Shown here piece after piece: positions 9,026 through 17,218 of a stretch of DNA of 64,000 bases; position 1 is the stretch's first letter; every line of letters starts with the position of its first letter. The notes beneath the pieces were generated by a model. The model saw only the letters and a program-made list of their open reading frames with translations, was not told the origin of the DNA and did no database searches. A program made the translations under genes and the position numbers. The DNA comes from Bryobacterales bacterium (GTDB taxonomy: Bacteria > Acidobacteriota > Terriglobia > Bryobacterales > UBA6623), in NCBI GenBank assembly GCA_028819215.1, contig JAPPMG010000036.1, positions 42,717 through 106,716 of the forward strand, written 5' to 3'.

Positions 9026-9062
9026 CTTGCCCTGAATTATCGCTGGGGCTTTGTCCCCACCA

Positions 9063-9070
9063 GCCGCGCC
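9063..9070. repeat. Left copy of 8-bp target-site duplication
   Basis: GCCGCGCC directly abutting the left inverted repeat. The identical octamer is at 10401-10408. Confidence 0.9.
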
Positions 9071-9095
9071 GGGACTGTCAGATAAACCGTGTAAG
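9071..9095 (+). repeat. IS256-family left terminal inverted repeat
   Basis: 25-bp repeat beginning GGGACTGTC and ending GTGTAAG. It matches the right-hand repeat at 20 of 25 positions and lies on the transposase 3' side. Confidence 0.93.
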
Positions 9096-9115
9096 CAGCA
9101 GGGATGCCATTCGCT

Positions 9116-10339
9116 TCAATAACTCACTCGTTGTAAACGGTCCCCAAACAGGATGTCAAGCTGATTCAGCGCCCGACGCCACTGGATAGGGGCCGCCTTC
9201 CACTTCCTCTCAATGTTCCGGATGGCCAGGTACAGCAGCTTGGCGGCGGCCTGGTCGTTGGGGAAATGCCCCCGGGTCTTGACCGCCTTGCGCAAGCCCC
9301 GGTGCAGGTTCTCGATGGCGTTGGTCGTGTACAGCAGCCGCCGCACCTCCGGGTCGAACCCGAACATGGGGATGATCTCCTCCCAGTTCGCCCGCCAGCT
9401 GCGCACCACCGTGGGGTGGCTGCCGCCCCAGTCCCGCTCGAACTCGTCCAAGCGGTCGGCGGCCTGCTCGACGCTGCCGGCCTGGTAGATCGCCTTCATG
9501 TCGTTCGCCATGCGGCGACGGTCCTTCCAAGAGCACAGGTTGAGACCGTGCCGCATCAGGTGCACGATGCAAGTCTGTACCTGGGTCTCCGGGAAGACGC
9601 TGCGGATCGCATCCGGGAACCCTTTCAGGCCATCAATGACCGCGATCAGGATGTCGCACAGGCCGCGGCCGCGGAGCTCGTTCATCACCCGCAGCCAGAA
9701 CTTGGCGCCCTCGTTCTGCTCGATCCACAGCCCCAGCACCTCCTTGCTGCCATCGTTGCGGATGCCCAGGGCCAGGTGCACGGCCTTGTTGCGCACCGTG
9801 CCCTCGTCGCGGATCCGCACCCGGATGGCATCTAGAAAGACCACCGGGTAGACCGGGTCCAGGGGCCGCTTCTGCCAGTCTTGGAGTTCCTCGACGACCG
9901 CGTCGGTGACCCGGCTGATCAGTTCCGGCGAGACCGACACGCCGTAGATCTCCTCCAGATGGGAGCGGACGTCGCGCTGGCCCAGGCCCCTCGCGTACAG
10001 GGCGATGACTTGCTCGTCGAAGCCTGGCAGCCGGCTCTGGCGCTTCTTCACCAGCTGCGGTTCGAAGCTGCCGTTGCGGTCCCGCGGCACCTCCAGTTCC
10101 AGCTTGCTGCGGTCGGTGAGGACCGTCTTGCTGCCGTGGCCGTTGCGGCTGTTGCCGCTGCCCCGGCCAGCCGGGTCGTGCCGGTCATAGCCCAGATGGG
10201 CGGTCAGTTCCGCCTCCAAGGCACGTTCCATGACGGCCTTCTGCAGGTTCGCCAGCAGTCCTTCGCTGCCCAGCAGGTCCTCCGGCTTGTCGTAGCCCTC
10301 GAGCAGCTGCTCGAGCAGCTCTTCAGGTATCTGTTTCAC
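9116..10339 (-). CDS. IS256-family (mutator-type) transposase
   Basis: A 407-residue DDE transposase. The start is GTG at 10337-10339 with GGAGG 8 nt upstream. Family marks include ELTAHLGYDRHDPAGRGSGN near 42, VVFLDAIRVRIRDEG near 165 (first Asp), VIDGLKGFPDAIRSVFP near 232 (second Asp), the C/H region TCIVHLMRHGL near 258, and YTTNAIENLHRGLRKAVKTRG near 338 carrying the catalytic Glu. The length is normal for the family and no frameshift is seen, so it should be active. Confidence 0.96.
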   Translation of the reverse strand: MKQIPEELLEQLLEGYDKPEDLLGSEGLLANLQKAVMERALEAELTAHLGYDRHDPAGRGSGNSRNGHGSKTVLTDRSKLELEVPRDRNGSFEPQLVKKRQSRLPGFDEQVIALYARGLGQRDVRSHLEEIYGVSVSPELISRVTDAVVEELQDWQKRPLDPVYPVVFLDAIRVRIRDEGTVRNKAVHLALGIRNDGSKEVLGLWIEQNEGAKFWLRVMNELRGRGLCDILIAVIDGLKGFPDAIRSVFPETQVQTCIVHLMRHGLNLCSWKDRRRMANDMKAIYQAGSVEQAADRLDEFERDWGGSHPTVVRSWRANWEEIIPMFGFDPEVRRLLYTTNAIENLHRGLRKAVKTRGHFPNDQAAAKLLYLAIRNIERKWKAAPIQWRRALNQLDILFGDRLQRVSY

Positions 10340-10375
10340 AGGTGTGCCTCCTCTCTCGATTGCAGCACCTACCTA

Positions 10376-10400
10376 CTTACACAGTTATTCGGACACTCCC
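10376..10400 (-). repeat. IS256-family right terminal inverted repeat
   Basis: Read on the minus strand it begins GGGAGTGTC and ends GTGTAAG, the partner of 9071-9095. It lies 36 bp upstream of the transposase start. Confidence 0.93.
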
Positions 10401-10408
10401 GCCGCGCC
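10401..10408. repeat. Right copy of 8-bp target-site duplication
   Basis: GCCGCGCC directly abutting the right inverted repeat, identical to 9063-9070. Confidence 0.9.
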
Positions 10409-10678
10409 GCGTCCCACCGGTGCCAGCCGTCCACTGGTAGGAACCAGTCACAGTCCCCTTGGAAGCATTCCGAATGCTGACGCATCGCTTCGTCGATTCT
10501 GAATTCAAGGATTGTGAAGTATGTCGATGGAAGCCCGCCTTGCTTCTGATCGAGGCCATCGATGGACGACTGGTGGGCACCGGCATTTCCCACTGTCGCC
10601 ACCCTCAAGCAGCGCCCTCACACGCAACTCTCTGCCAGCTCGTCAGAGCACGCAAAGCCGGTCAGGGTGTGCGTTCGG
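10409..10678. other. Gap between IS256 element and DUF5060 gene
   Basis: About 270 bp without a recognisable gene. A minus-strand frame (10409-10608, containing GDCDWFLPVDGWHRW) has some coding appearance and would have been interrupted by the IS, but I cannot assign it to a family. Confidence 0.4.
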
Positions 10679-12463
10679 TCAGTCTCCTGCGCGACGCAAG
10701 AGCGCAACCCAGTCCTTACCCGCATCGCCTGGTGCCGGCCCGAGCTGAACAAGTCCGGGTCCGGACACGGCGGCACCATCGGCCAAAGGTCCACCATCGG
10801 CCGGATCGAACCAAGACACTTCGAATGCACCCTCGTTGCCTTCCAGATCTAGGCTTGCGCTGCCGCCAGACGGAATGTAGACGGCATAGATCTCTCCGGA
10901 TTTGGCGAGCACGTAGGCTCCACCGCTCGGCGCGAGCTGATCGGCTGGAAGCATCTCGGTAAACGGCAGGTGCGCGTGGAAGAACTCGAGCGCGTGGCGG
11001 GTCATCGACCAGATCTGAGATCGGGATCGGAAGTCCTCAAGATCGAGGTCATTGTGGGGATACATGTATCCGAAGTACCATTCGATCCCCCAGCTTCCCG
11101 CCATGAGGGTCGCCCAGAGATGGTCGCGACGCTCGTCGTGCCGGGACTCGTCCTCCGAGTCGGGTGCCACGCCGTCCCGTCCCGTGCGCTGCTCGTCGAA
11201 GGACACCAGCCATGGCCGGCCGGCCTCGCGGGACCTGCGCATCCATTCGATGAGCGCCGTGTGGACAACCGGGTCCTCTCGGATCTGCATCGATGCGCCT
11301 TCAAAATCCTCGAATCCGAGCAAGGGTGCGTAGTGCCTTTCGTGATGTTCGACAGTTGCGTGTGTGTGCATGACAACCGGATGGTCGTACGGATCCAGCT
11401 GGTGCAAAGCAGACGCGTGGGCCTTGCGCTGCTCGGTGGAATTCGTGTTTTCCTCCCCGAGGTTCCAGATCAGAGCGGGATGGTGGGCGAAACGGGAGAC
11501 AAGTTCTCGGTAGTAGAGCTTGCGGTCAGGCCCTAGCTCGCCATCGTCGAGCAAGTGGTCGTTCTCCGTCTCCGCCGTGACAACATGCAGCAGGATTCCA
11601 AGCCGGTCGGCATGCGAGAACACAATCTCCCACTGATCGAGCTTGCTCACGTCGAATCGATCAAACGTCGCGGGGTCGATCCACGGCCAAGTGTCGTCGC
11701 CGTCTCCAGTTACGTTCTGCGGCAGGAAATAGATCGAGTTCACACCCTGCGAAGCCAGATAATTGAGCGCCCCGATCAACCCCTTGCCCTTGCCATCCTG
11801 CCAAGAGGGATCGCCTTCGCGCCAGTCGCCCAGGTGCGGCTCGTAGCGGTGCAAGAATGCCTCGCGGCGCCCCGTCTCGGCATCGCGGTCGCGAGTCCCG
11901 TCGAAGTCTGCGTAGGCCAATAGGTTCTCCGGGCTGTCCGCGCCGCCCTTGAGGAAGTAGCTGGCGTCTCCGGCGAACCTCGCGTAGCGCTCTCCGACGT
12001 ATTCGAGCCGTCCGCGAGAGCGGAAGTCAGGAGGCTGCTTGTCGGAGGCCGCAACTATGAACTCGCCCGTCGCTCCGTCGAATGCCGTCGGCTGGCCGGC
12101 CGTGTGGTCGTCGGAGAGCGCGACCCCTGGGCCTGTCCGAAACGATGCGCGATAGCGCCAGTTTCCTTCGGCGTTAGGTGCGAACCGAACCAGCCACTTC
12201 GAGCCCGACTCAGCGGATGTCTCCGCGGACTGGCCATCGGCGGCGAAGAAGCCGGGCACGACTAGCTCTCCGCCAGGCCCAGTAAACGTCACATCTAAGC
12301 GATAGTCAGTGAAGGGATTCGGATCGCCTGTTTCTGATGCCTCGGGTCCGTCGAAGGCAAGCGTGACCGTGTGCCAGATCTGGAGCGCGCCCGAAACGTC
12401 TGCCCTTGGTCCTCCGCAACCCGCGAGGACGAGCACAAGACTGATTAGGATCCACGTTCGCAC
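10679..12463 (-). CDS. DUF5060-domain glycoside hydrolase-like lipoprotein
   Basis: 594 residues. A lipoprotein signal is evident (MRTWILISLVLVLAGCGG, lipobox Cys near 16). Residues about 28-135 read as the DUF5060 beta-sandwich (LQIWHTVTLAFDGPEASE; FDVTFTG-like strands; NWRYRASFRTGPG). A TIM-barrel-like catalytic region follows: YFLKGGADSPENLLAY near 168, NYLASQGVNSIYFLPQN near 233, LIWNLGEEN near 333 and PWLVSFDEQ near 423, whose acidic residues are candidate catalytic pair members. Related proteins are putative glycosidases of surface glycans. It would be anchored to a membrane and face the periplasm or outside. It is transcribed toward the IS256 element. Confidence 0.82.
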   Translation of the reverse strand: MRTWILISLVLVLAGCGGPRADVSGALQIWHTVTLAFDGPEASETGDPNPFTDYRLDVTFTGPGGELVVPGFFAADGQSAETSAESGSKWLVRFAPNAEGNWRYRASFRTGPGVALSDDHTAGQPTAFDGATGEFIVAASDKQPPDFRSRGRLEYVGERYARFAGDASYFLKGGADSPENLLAYADFDGTRDRDAETGRREAFLHRYEPHLGDWREGDPSWQDGKGKGLIGALNYLASQGVNSIYFLPQNVTGDGDDTWPWIDPATFDRFDVSKLDQWEIVFSHADRLGILLHVVTAETENDHLLDDGELGPDRKLYYRELVSRFAHHPALIWNLGEENTNSTEQRKAHASALHQLDPYDHPVVMHTHATVEHHERHYAPLLGFEDFEGASMQIREDPVVHTALIEWMRRSREAGRPWLVSFDEQRTGRDGVAPDSEDESRHDERRDHLWATLMAGSWGIEWYFGYMYPHNDLDLEDFRSRSQIWSMTRHALEFFHAHLPFTEMLPADQLAPSGGAYVLAKSGEIYAVYIPSGGSASLDLEGNEGAFEVSWFDPADGGPLADGAAVSGPGLVQLGPAPGDAGKDWVALLRRAGD

Positions 12464-12548
12464 GCGTCGATTTTACCCGCAGTTAGGCGGGAAACCGCAG
12501 CCACGGGAAGCATGCCATTGAAATTGGTGCTTCGCCCCCGCTAGTTCT

Positions 12549-12790
12549 TCAGGCGGTGCCTCTATAGCCGGCTTTGGGGCATCTCGGCATTGTGCGTTCG
12601 ATCCCTCCATCGGCTACGAGAAGCCGGATTACCTTGTTGAGTTGGCCGGATACGGTTGTTTGCCCCAGGCCTCTGGACAGATCCGCTTTCGACATTGCTC
12701 CATCCGCCAGTTGCCGAAGCACTCTCTCCTCCAGCGACCCTGGCCGCCGCCCTAAGTCTCTCGAAGAGTCGTGGGCCGGATCGCCCGATT
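12549..12790 (-). pseudogene. C-terminal winged-helix fragment of an AlbA_2/Fic-type protein
   Basis: The minus-strand frame ends with EERVLRQLADGAMSKADLS, then GLGQTTVSGQLNKVIRLL and IERTMPRCP. This is the pattern of the winged helix found at the C-terminus of many AlbA_2 (DUF4062-like) ATP-binding and Fic-family proteins (typically ..SKAELA..LG.KTVSGELN..I..LL..G.IE.TIPDKP). Upstream of about 12790 the frame loses coding character and runs into the divergently transcribed gene at 13020, so only the tail remains. The family assignment rests on pattern memory. Confidence 0.5.
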
Positions 12791-13019
12791 TCCGGGAAGC
12801 ATCGCGGTGTGCTCGGGCCGTGGCCGGGGCTCTGTGGGCACTGTCGTCTCCACCGGTGCGATAGGGGACTGTGCGGGCACTCGAGCCTATTTGAGCCCCA
12901 CAAGAAGAGAGTCCATGGGCGGCTGGTACCATGGTGTTTCTGCCCGGACTTCGGCGGCCCGGACGCCCGCATTCTCCGGGGCGTTCAACCCAGCCCCTCT
13001 GATCGAAGCCGCCCAAGCT

Positions 13020-14501
13020 ATGTTGAACGTCCGGACCAGCCAGAACGATCCGATTCGGATCAGCGCAGTCACTACCGGTGATGGCGTTGGCCGAATCGGC
13101 ATCACCCTATGCCCCGGCAAGAAGGACCTTCGAGCGCGCAACGGGCCTGCGAAGCGTGACCTAGGACTGGATCTCGATGAGATTCAGCGTTGGGGAGCGA
13201 CGGCAGTAATTAGCTTGATCACGGACGAGGAGATTGACTACTTGCAGGTGCGCGGGCTACGCGAGGCCGTTGAGGAGCGGCATATGGAGTGGTGGCACCT
13301 GCCGATCCCTGACGTAAATCCGCCTGGATTCGACTTTGAGCGCGGATGGAGGATCGCTGGCGAAGCCATCCGCGACCGATTGCGCATGGGCTTTGACGTG
13401 CTCGTCCACTGCAAAGGCGGTTTGGGCCGCGCCGGCACGGTCGGATCGCGCCTGCTCGTTGAACTGGGAGAGAATCCAGACTCCGCGATCCGCAAGGTGC
13501 GGAAGGCACGGCCCGGTGCCGTTGAGACGCCCGGGCAGAAACGCCACATACAGCGGTGCGAACGTGCGGTGTCGCCAGCTCCATCGACAGCTCAAGACGA
13601 CATTCGGGATCGCGCGATGGGAGCCATGCTCGGACTTGCGGTGGGTGATGCTCTAGGGACAACGTTGGAATTCAAGCGGCGCGACGAAGGATCTAGGCTC
13701 GTCGACATCACTGGGGGCGGGCCCTTCCAACTTCGGCCCGGTTGCTGGACTGACGACACGGCAATGGCACTAGCTCTCGCGGACAGCTTGCTGGTGTCGG
13801 AGAGCCTTGACTGCCGTGATCTGATGGATCGATTCGTAGCATGGTGGCGCAACGGGGAGTACTCGTGCACGGGCCGCTGCTTCGACATTGGGATCACGAC
13901 GCGGAATGCGCTTGAGCGCTACCTTGACGCAGGGGACCCCCTCGCCGGTTCGACGGACCCGAAGACTGCGGGGAACGGCTCGCTGATGCGGCTCGCCCCG
14001 GTTGCCCTGCGCTTCTGGAACGACCGCGACAGACTTGACCACGCCGCTGCCCAACAGTCTCGCACCACACATGCGGCCGACGAAGCGGTGGATGGCTGCC
14101 GCGCGTTCGCCGCGCTGCTTGCAGATGCGATTTCCGGCAGACCCCGGCAAGACGTCCTCGCTCCCAGATCGTTCGATGGCGCTCCAGCCATAGCTGAGAT
14201 CGTCGGCGGCAGCTGGCGCGGCTGCGCAAGGAGGGATATTCGGTCCAGCGGCTATGTCGTACACACGCTCGAGGCCGCTATGTGGTCCGTTGCGCGCACC
14301 GCCAACTTTCGCAACGCCGTCCTGCTGGCAGCCAACTTGGCCGACGACGCCGATACGGTGGCGGCGGTGACGGGCCAATTGGCCGGCGCCGTCTACGGGC
14401 TGTCCGGCATTCCTACGGACTGGCTGGAGCGGATCGCCTGGAAGGGCCGGCTCCTCGACGTGGCGAAACGGCTGGCAGATCCGTTGCCAAGCGTCGCGTG
14501 A
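13020..14501 (+). CDS. Dual-specificity phosphatase / ADP-ribosylglycohydrolase fusion
   Basis: 493 residues from ATG 13020; the frame is open further upstream but those residues look non-coding. Residues about 1-185 form a CDKN3-like protein phosphatase with the CX5R signature in VHCKGGLGRAGT near 126-137 and the general-acid region LPIPDVNPPG near 100. Residues about 195-490 form an ADP-ribosylglycohydrolase (DraG/ARH): GAMLGLAVGDALGTTLEF, WTDDTAMALALADSLL (metal-binding DD), GNGSLMRLAPVAL and LAANLADDADTVAAVTGQLAG. The first half would remove phosphate from a protein or small molecule, the second ADP-ribose. Their fusion suggests coordinated removal of two modifications. It is isolated between opposite-strand genes. 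Confidence 0.85.
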   Translation: MLNVRTSQNDPIRISAVTTGDGVGRIGITLCPGKKDLRARNGPAKRDLGLDLDEIQRWGATAVISLITDEEIDYLQVRGLREAVEERHMEWWHLPIPDVNPPGFDFERGWRIAGEAIRDRLRMGFDVLVHCKGGLGRAGTVGSRLLVELGENPDSAIRKVRKARPGAVETPGQKRHIQRCERAVSPAPSTAQDDIRDRAMGAMLGLAVGDALGTTLEFKRRDEGSRLVDITGGGPFQLRPGCWTDDTAMALALADSLLVSESLDCRDLMDRFVAWWRNGEYSCTGRCFDIGITTRNALERYLDAGDPLAGSTDPKTAGNGSLMRLAPVALRFWNDRDRLDHAAAQQSRTTHAADEAVDGCRAFAALLADAISGRPRQDVLAPRSFDGAPAIAEIVGGSWRGCARRDIRSSGYVVHTLEAAMWSVARTANFRNAVLLAANLADDADTVAAVTGQLAGAVYGLSGIPTDWLERIAWKGRLLDVAKRLADPLPSVA

Positions 14502-14533
14502 GCGTGGCCTCGAATGGGCGGAGCGATCGCCGA

Positions 14534-16387
14534 TTAGTCTCCTGAAGCCATTGCGGCGCTGGGTTCAGGAGTCTCGGAGGGCTCTGGCAGGGCGGCGGAG
14601 CGTACGGGGCTCTCCTCTGCCATTTCGCCCGTACTCTCGTTCACAATCACCCGCAGCGGATCGACGGGCAAGGCATCCTCGTCGCGAATCCGGGACGTTC
14701 CATAGATGTGGAACGGCTGCGCGTCGTTCATTTGAGCCACTTCCTCGAGTGTCTGCCTACGATGCTTGGGGATCAGGCGAGGTGGCTCCGCCTTGTCGTT
14801 GGGCTCCCGATCCCAGTTCAGGTGCAGATGCTGAGACAGCTTCTCTTCGGACTCTCCTGCGAAACGCATCGCCGGCCACTTGAACGACGGCCCGTGAACG
14901 TATTTTCCGCGAAGGTGGTAGAACACCTTCGTGCCGATGCTGAAGTACTTCCTCGACCGCTCGCGCATCTCGCCGAAATCGCGGCTCTGCTTCCATGCGG
15001 TCATGATGAATTCCCATTGAAGCTGAGTCAGTTCCCGGGCCTTCATCGCATGCCCGGAGGCCATGCGCGTGTCTTCCAGCGGAGTAAAGATCGACGGCAC
15101 GTACAGGACCTTGTTGTTCTTCAACCGATGCAGGAGTTCTAGCGACTGCTTGATGTCGTCGTCGGTCTCGTTCGGCAAGCCGACGATGAACGTATACACC
15201 GGAAACCAGTTGTTGTCGTTGAGGATGTTCGTGCCTTCGACGACGATTTCCTGCCAGTCCTGGATGTCGAACGGGAGCGCCTTGCCCGACATGGTGAGCG
15301 CCGCGAGGCGCGGCGAACCGGTTTCAATGCCGATCAGCGGGGCTAGGAATCGCTTGTCGGGGTGGCTCGAGTTCCGATTCTGCAGCGCACTCTTGGCGAG
15401 CAGCACCTTCGACAGATCGCGGACCAGGCCGGGATTCACTACCGCAGGCGCGATCGTGGCGTGCGAGAGCGGGAGATAGTCCACGCCCGGTTCCTCGGCG
15501 ATCGAGCCGTAGAAGTTGAGCAACTGGTTGGGATTGGGCACATAGAACGGGGCGCACGCCCCGTAGATGAAGACATCCTCGGAGACCGGGAAGATGATGC
15601 GCCCGCCGTTGGACGTGTTCGCCCTCACGGCCTCCAAGACATCGGGCATGGGCACCGAGATGCGTGTCTCCAGGGTGGGCGAGCAAAACGCGCACTGCCT
15701 GCCGCAGCCTCGGGTCATTTCGACGATGCCGTATGTGGATCGCCGCCGCGGGATGACCAAATTCTCGATGGACGGTTCCGGCGCGCTGACGGGCGGGGGC
15801 AGATCGCCGCCCTCCTCGGCCATCTGGAAGACCTCCAGGATTCTCGATTCCGCTCGGCCATTGATCACGCAATCGATTCCGAGCCTCTGGCGGGAACCGG
15901 TCTTGTCGATCTGCCAGGCGCCGGCCCCTCCGACGATGACCTTGGGCCTGTGCTTTTGAATCGCCGGGTGCTGGTATACCCGCTCGGACTCGGCTGCGTT
16001 GATGGGGCGCGCCGAGGATCCGAAGATATTCGAGTACACCCCGGTAGAGAACGCTGTTCCGATCGGGTTGTGTGCCCCCACTCCGACTGCCACCGTGCGA
16101 CGTCCTACGAAGGTACCCAAGTCGTCCGGATAGCAGACCACCACATCGTTGTTCGGGTATGTCCGCCGCAGCACCTCTTCGGCGACGCGCACGCCGTAGG
16201 TCATCACCTTGGCGCTGCCGTCCGCGTTCCGAGGCTGCTCGAATTTGTTCTTGTAGAAGAATCGCGGAACGAATTGTGCCGGTGCAGACGCGTACATCAT
16301 CTGCTTCCACGGGCTGAACGCCTGCTCCGTGCTCTCGGTGTCCGGAGCCGTTAGAACGAATTTCACACCGTCGGGATCAAACGCCAT
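14534..16387 (-). CDS. B12-binding-domain radical SAM protein
   Basis: 617 residues from ATG 16385-16387; the 100-residue upstream extension looks non-coding. The first third resembles a cobalamin-binding fold (NNDVVVCYPDDLGTF; PKVIVGGAGAWQ). The [4Fe-4S]/SAM motif CxxxCxxC is in TRGCGRQCAFCSP near residue 240. The following TIM-barrel segment contains GIETGSPRL near 350 and FIVGLPNETDDDI near 405. Such enzymes perform methylations or other radical chemistry. The sequence does not resemble the sulfatase-maturing radical SAM enzymes (SPASM type), because no extra C-terminal Cys clusters are visible. The substrate is unknown. Confidence 0.82.
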   Translation of the reverse strand: MAFDPDGVKFVLTAPDTESTEQAFSPWKQMMYASAPAQFVPRFFYKNKFEQPRNADGSAKVMTYGVRVAEEVLRRTYPNNDVVVCYPDDLGTFVGRRTVAVGVGAHNPIGTAFSTGVYSNIFGSSARPINAAESERVYQHPAIQKHRPKVIVGGAGAWQIDKTGSRQRLGIDCVINGRAESRILEVFQMAEEGGDLPPPVSAPEPSIENLVIPRRRSTYGIVEMTRGCGRQCAFCSPTLETRISVPMPDVLEAVRANTSNGGRIIFPVSEDVFIYGACAPFYVPNPNQLLNFYGSIAEEPGVDYLPLSHATIAPAVVNPGLVRDLSKVLLAKSALQNRNSSHPDKRFLAPLIGIETGSPRLAALTMSGKALPFDIQDWQEIVVEGTNILNDNNWFPVYTFIVGLPNETDDDIKQSLELLHRLKNNKVLYVPSIFTPLEDTRMASGHAMKARELTQLQWEFIMTAWKQSRDFGEMRERSRKYFSIGTKVFYHLRGKYVHGPSFKWPAMRFAGESEEKLSQHLHLNWDREPNDKAEPPRLIPKHRRQTLEEVAQMNDAQPFHIYGTSRIRDEDALPVDPLRVIVNESTGEMAEESPVRSAALPEPSETPEPSAAMASGD

Positions 16388-16654
16388 TGCTAGAAAATCA
16401 CCCGGCTGGTTTCGTATTTTCTGATTGTAAAGCCCGTTGCGGCGACCAAGTCGGGCGCACTGCGCCGGGGCCGCAAGGCCTTGGCGCGAACAAGCTTCGG
16501 CCAGGGGTCTAACCTGACTCACTTGCGCGTGCCCGAAGCGCCGTTCCCGGCACCGGGCAACCTCTGAAGCGTGAAATGCCATGATGGAGGTCAAGGCGTG
16601 CTGGTGAGTCTGCCAAAGGGACTGGGCTGGTTGCGTGATCAGGGAAGAACGTAA

Positions 16655-17116
16655 GTGAAACTTGAATTTGGAACGACCCAACTGCAAGCGCAGGCCTACC
16701 TAGGGATTCGTGCCAAGACAACGATAGACAAGCTTGGCGCGATCATGGGGCCGCTGTTCGGGGAGGTCTACGCCCACATCCAGCAGTGCGGCCAAGCACC
16801 GGCCGGAATGCCGTTCGCGATCTATCACTCGATGGACGGCAACGCCGTCGAACTCGAGTGCGGGATGCCCGTCGGGTCGCAGATAGAGGGCACGGCTCGC
16901 GTCCAGCCTGGCGAGCTTCCCTGCGGAACGATGGCCACGGTCACGCACATGGGTCCGTACGAAGGCTTGCCGAGCACTTGGGCGGCACTGACGGAGTGGA
17001 TGGGGTCGCAGGGCCACGAAGCTGCCGGGGCACCTTGGGAAGTCTACGTTACCGATCCTGGGACGGAGACGGACCAGTCCAAGTGGCGCACTGACATCTT
17101 CTTCCCTGTTCGCTGA
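16655..17116 (+). CDS. GyrI-like small-molecule-binding domain protein
   Basis: 153 residues, start GTG 16655 with AGGGA about 9 nt upstream. The single domain has the GyrI/SOUL-like pattern: YLGIRAKTTIDKLGAIMGPL, FAIYHSMDGNAVELECGMPV, and GTMATVTHMGPYEGLPSTW, ending with a WRTDIFFPV strand. Proteins of this kind bind hydrophobic drugs or hydrolyse cyclopropanoid toxins. It stands alone without the AraC DNA-binding half seen in Rob-like regulators. Confidence 0.8.
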   Translation: MKLEFGTTQLQAQAYLGIRAKTTIDKLGAIMGPLFGEVYAHIQQCGQAPAGMPFAIYHSMDGNAVELECGMPVGSQIEGTARVQPGELPCGTMATVTHMGPYEGLPSTWAALTEWMGSQGHEAAGAPWEVYVTDPGTETDQSKWRTDIFFPVR

Positions 17117-17218
17117 TCCGGCCTCGTCCTGGCAGGGGCGTCCAAAGACCGGTAGCGGTCCGGGCGGACGCTGCGCTCCCGGCGCCGTGCGGCACCGCCG
17201 CTGGCTGACACCAAGCTG

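Larger units (their letters stand above)
9071..10400 (-). mobile_element. Complete IS256-family insertion sequence (1330 bp)
   Basis: The element is bounded by 25-bp terminal inverted repeats, 9071-9095 (GGGACTGTCAGATAAACC...) and 10376-10400 (complement reads GGGAGTGTCCGAATAACT...), identical at 20 of 25 positions. It carries a single transposase gene. The 8-bp sequence GCCGCGCC is present directly outside both ends (9063-9070 and 10401-10408), as expected of an IS256 target duplication. Both ends and the transposase look intact, so the insertion is probably recent. Confidence 0.95.

Noticed and set aside
9044..9059. Hairpin TGGGG/CCCCA after the hypothetical gene at 8576
   Set aside because: Only a 5-bp stem with no T-run; too weak to call a terminator.
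14534..16387. Radical SAM protein as a sulfatase maturase
   Set aside because: It has a cobalamin-domain-like N-terminus and lacks the extra C-terminal Cys clusters of anaerobic sulfatase-maturing enzymes.
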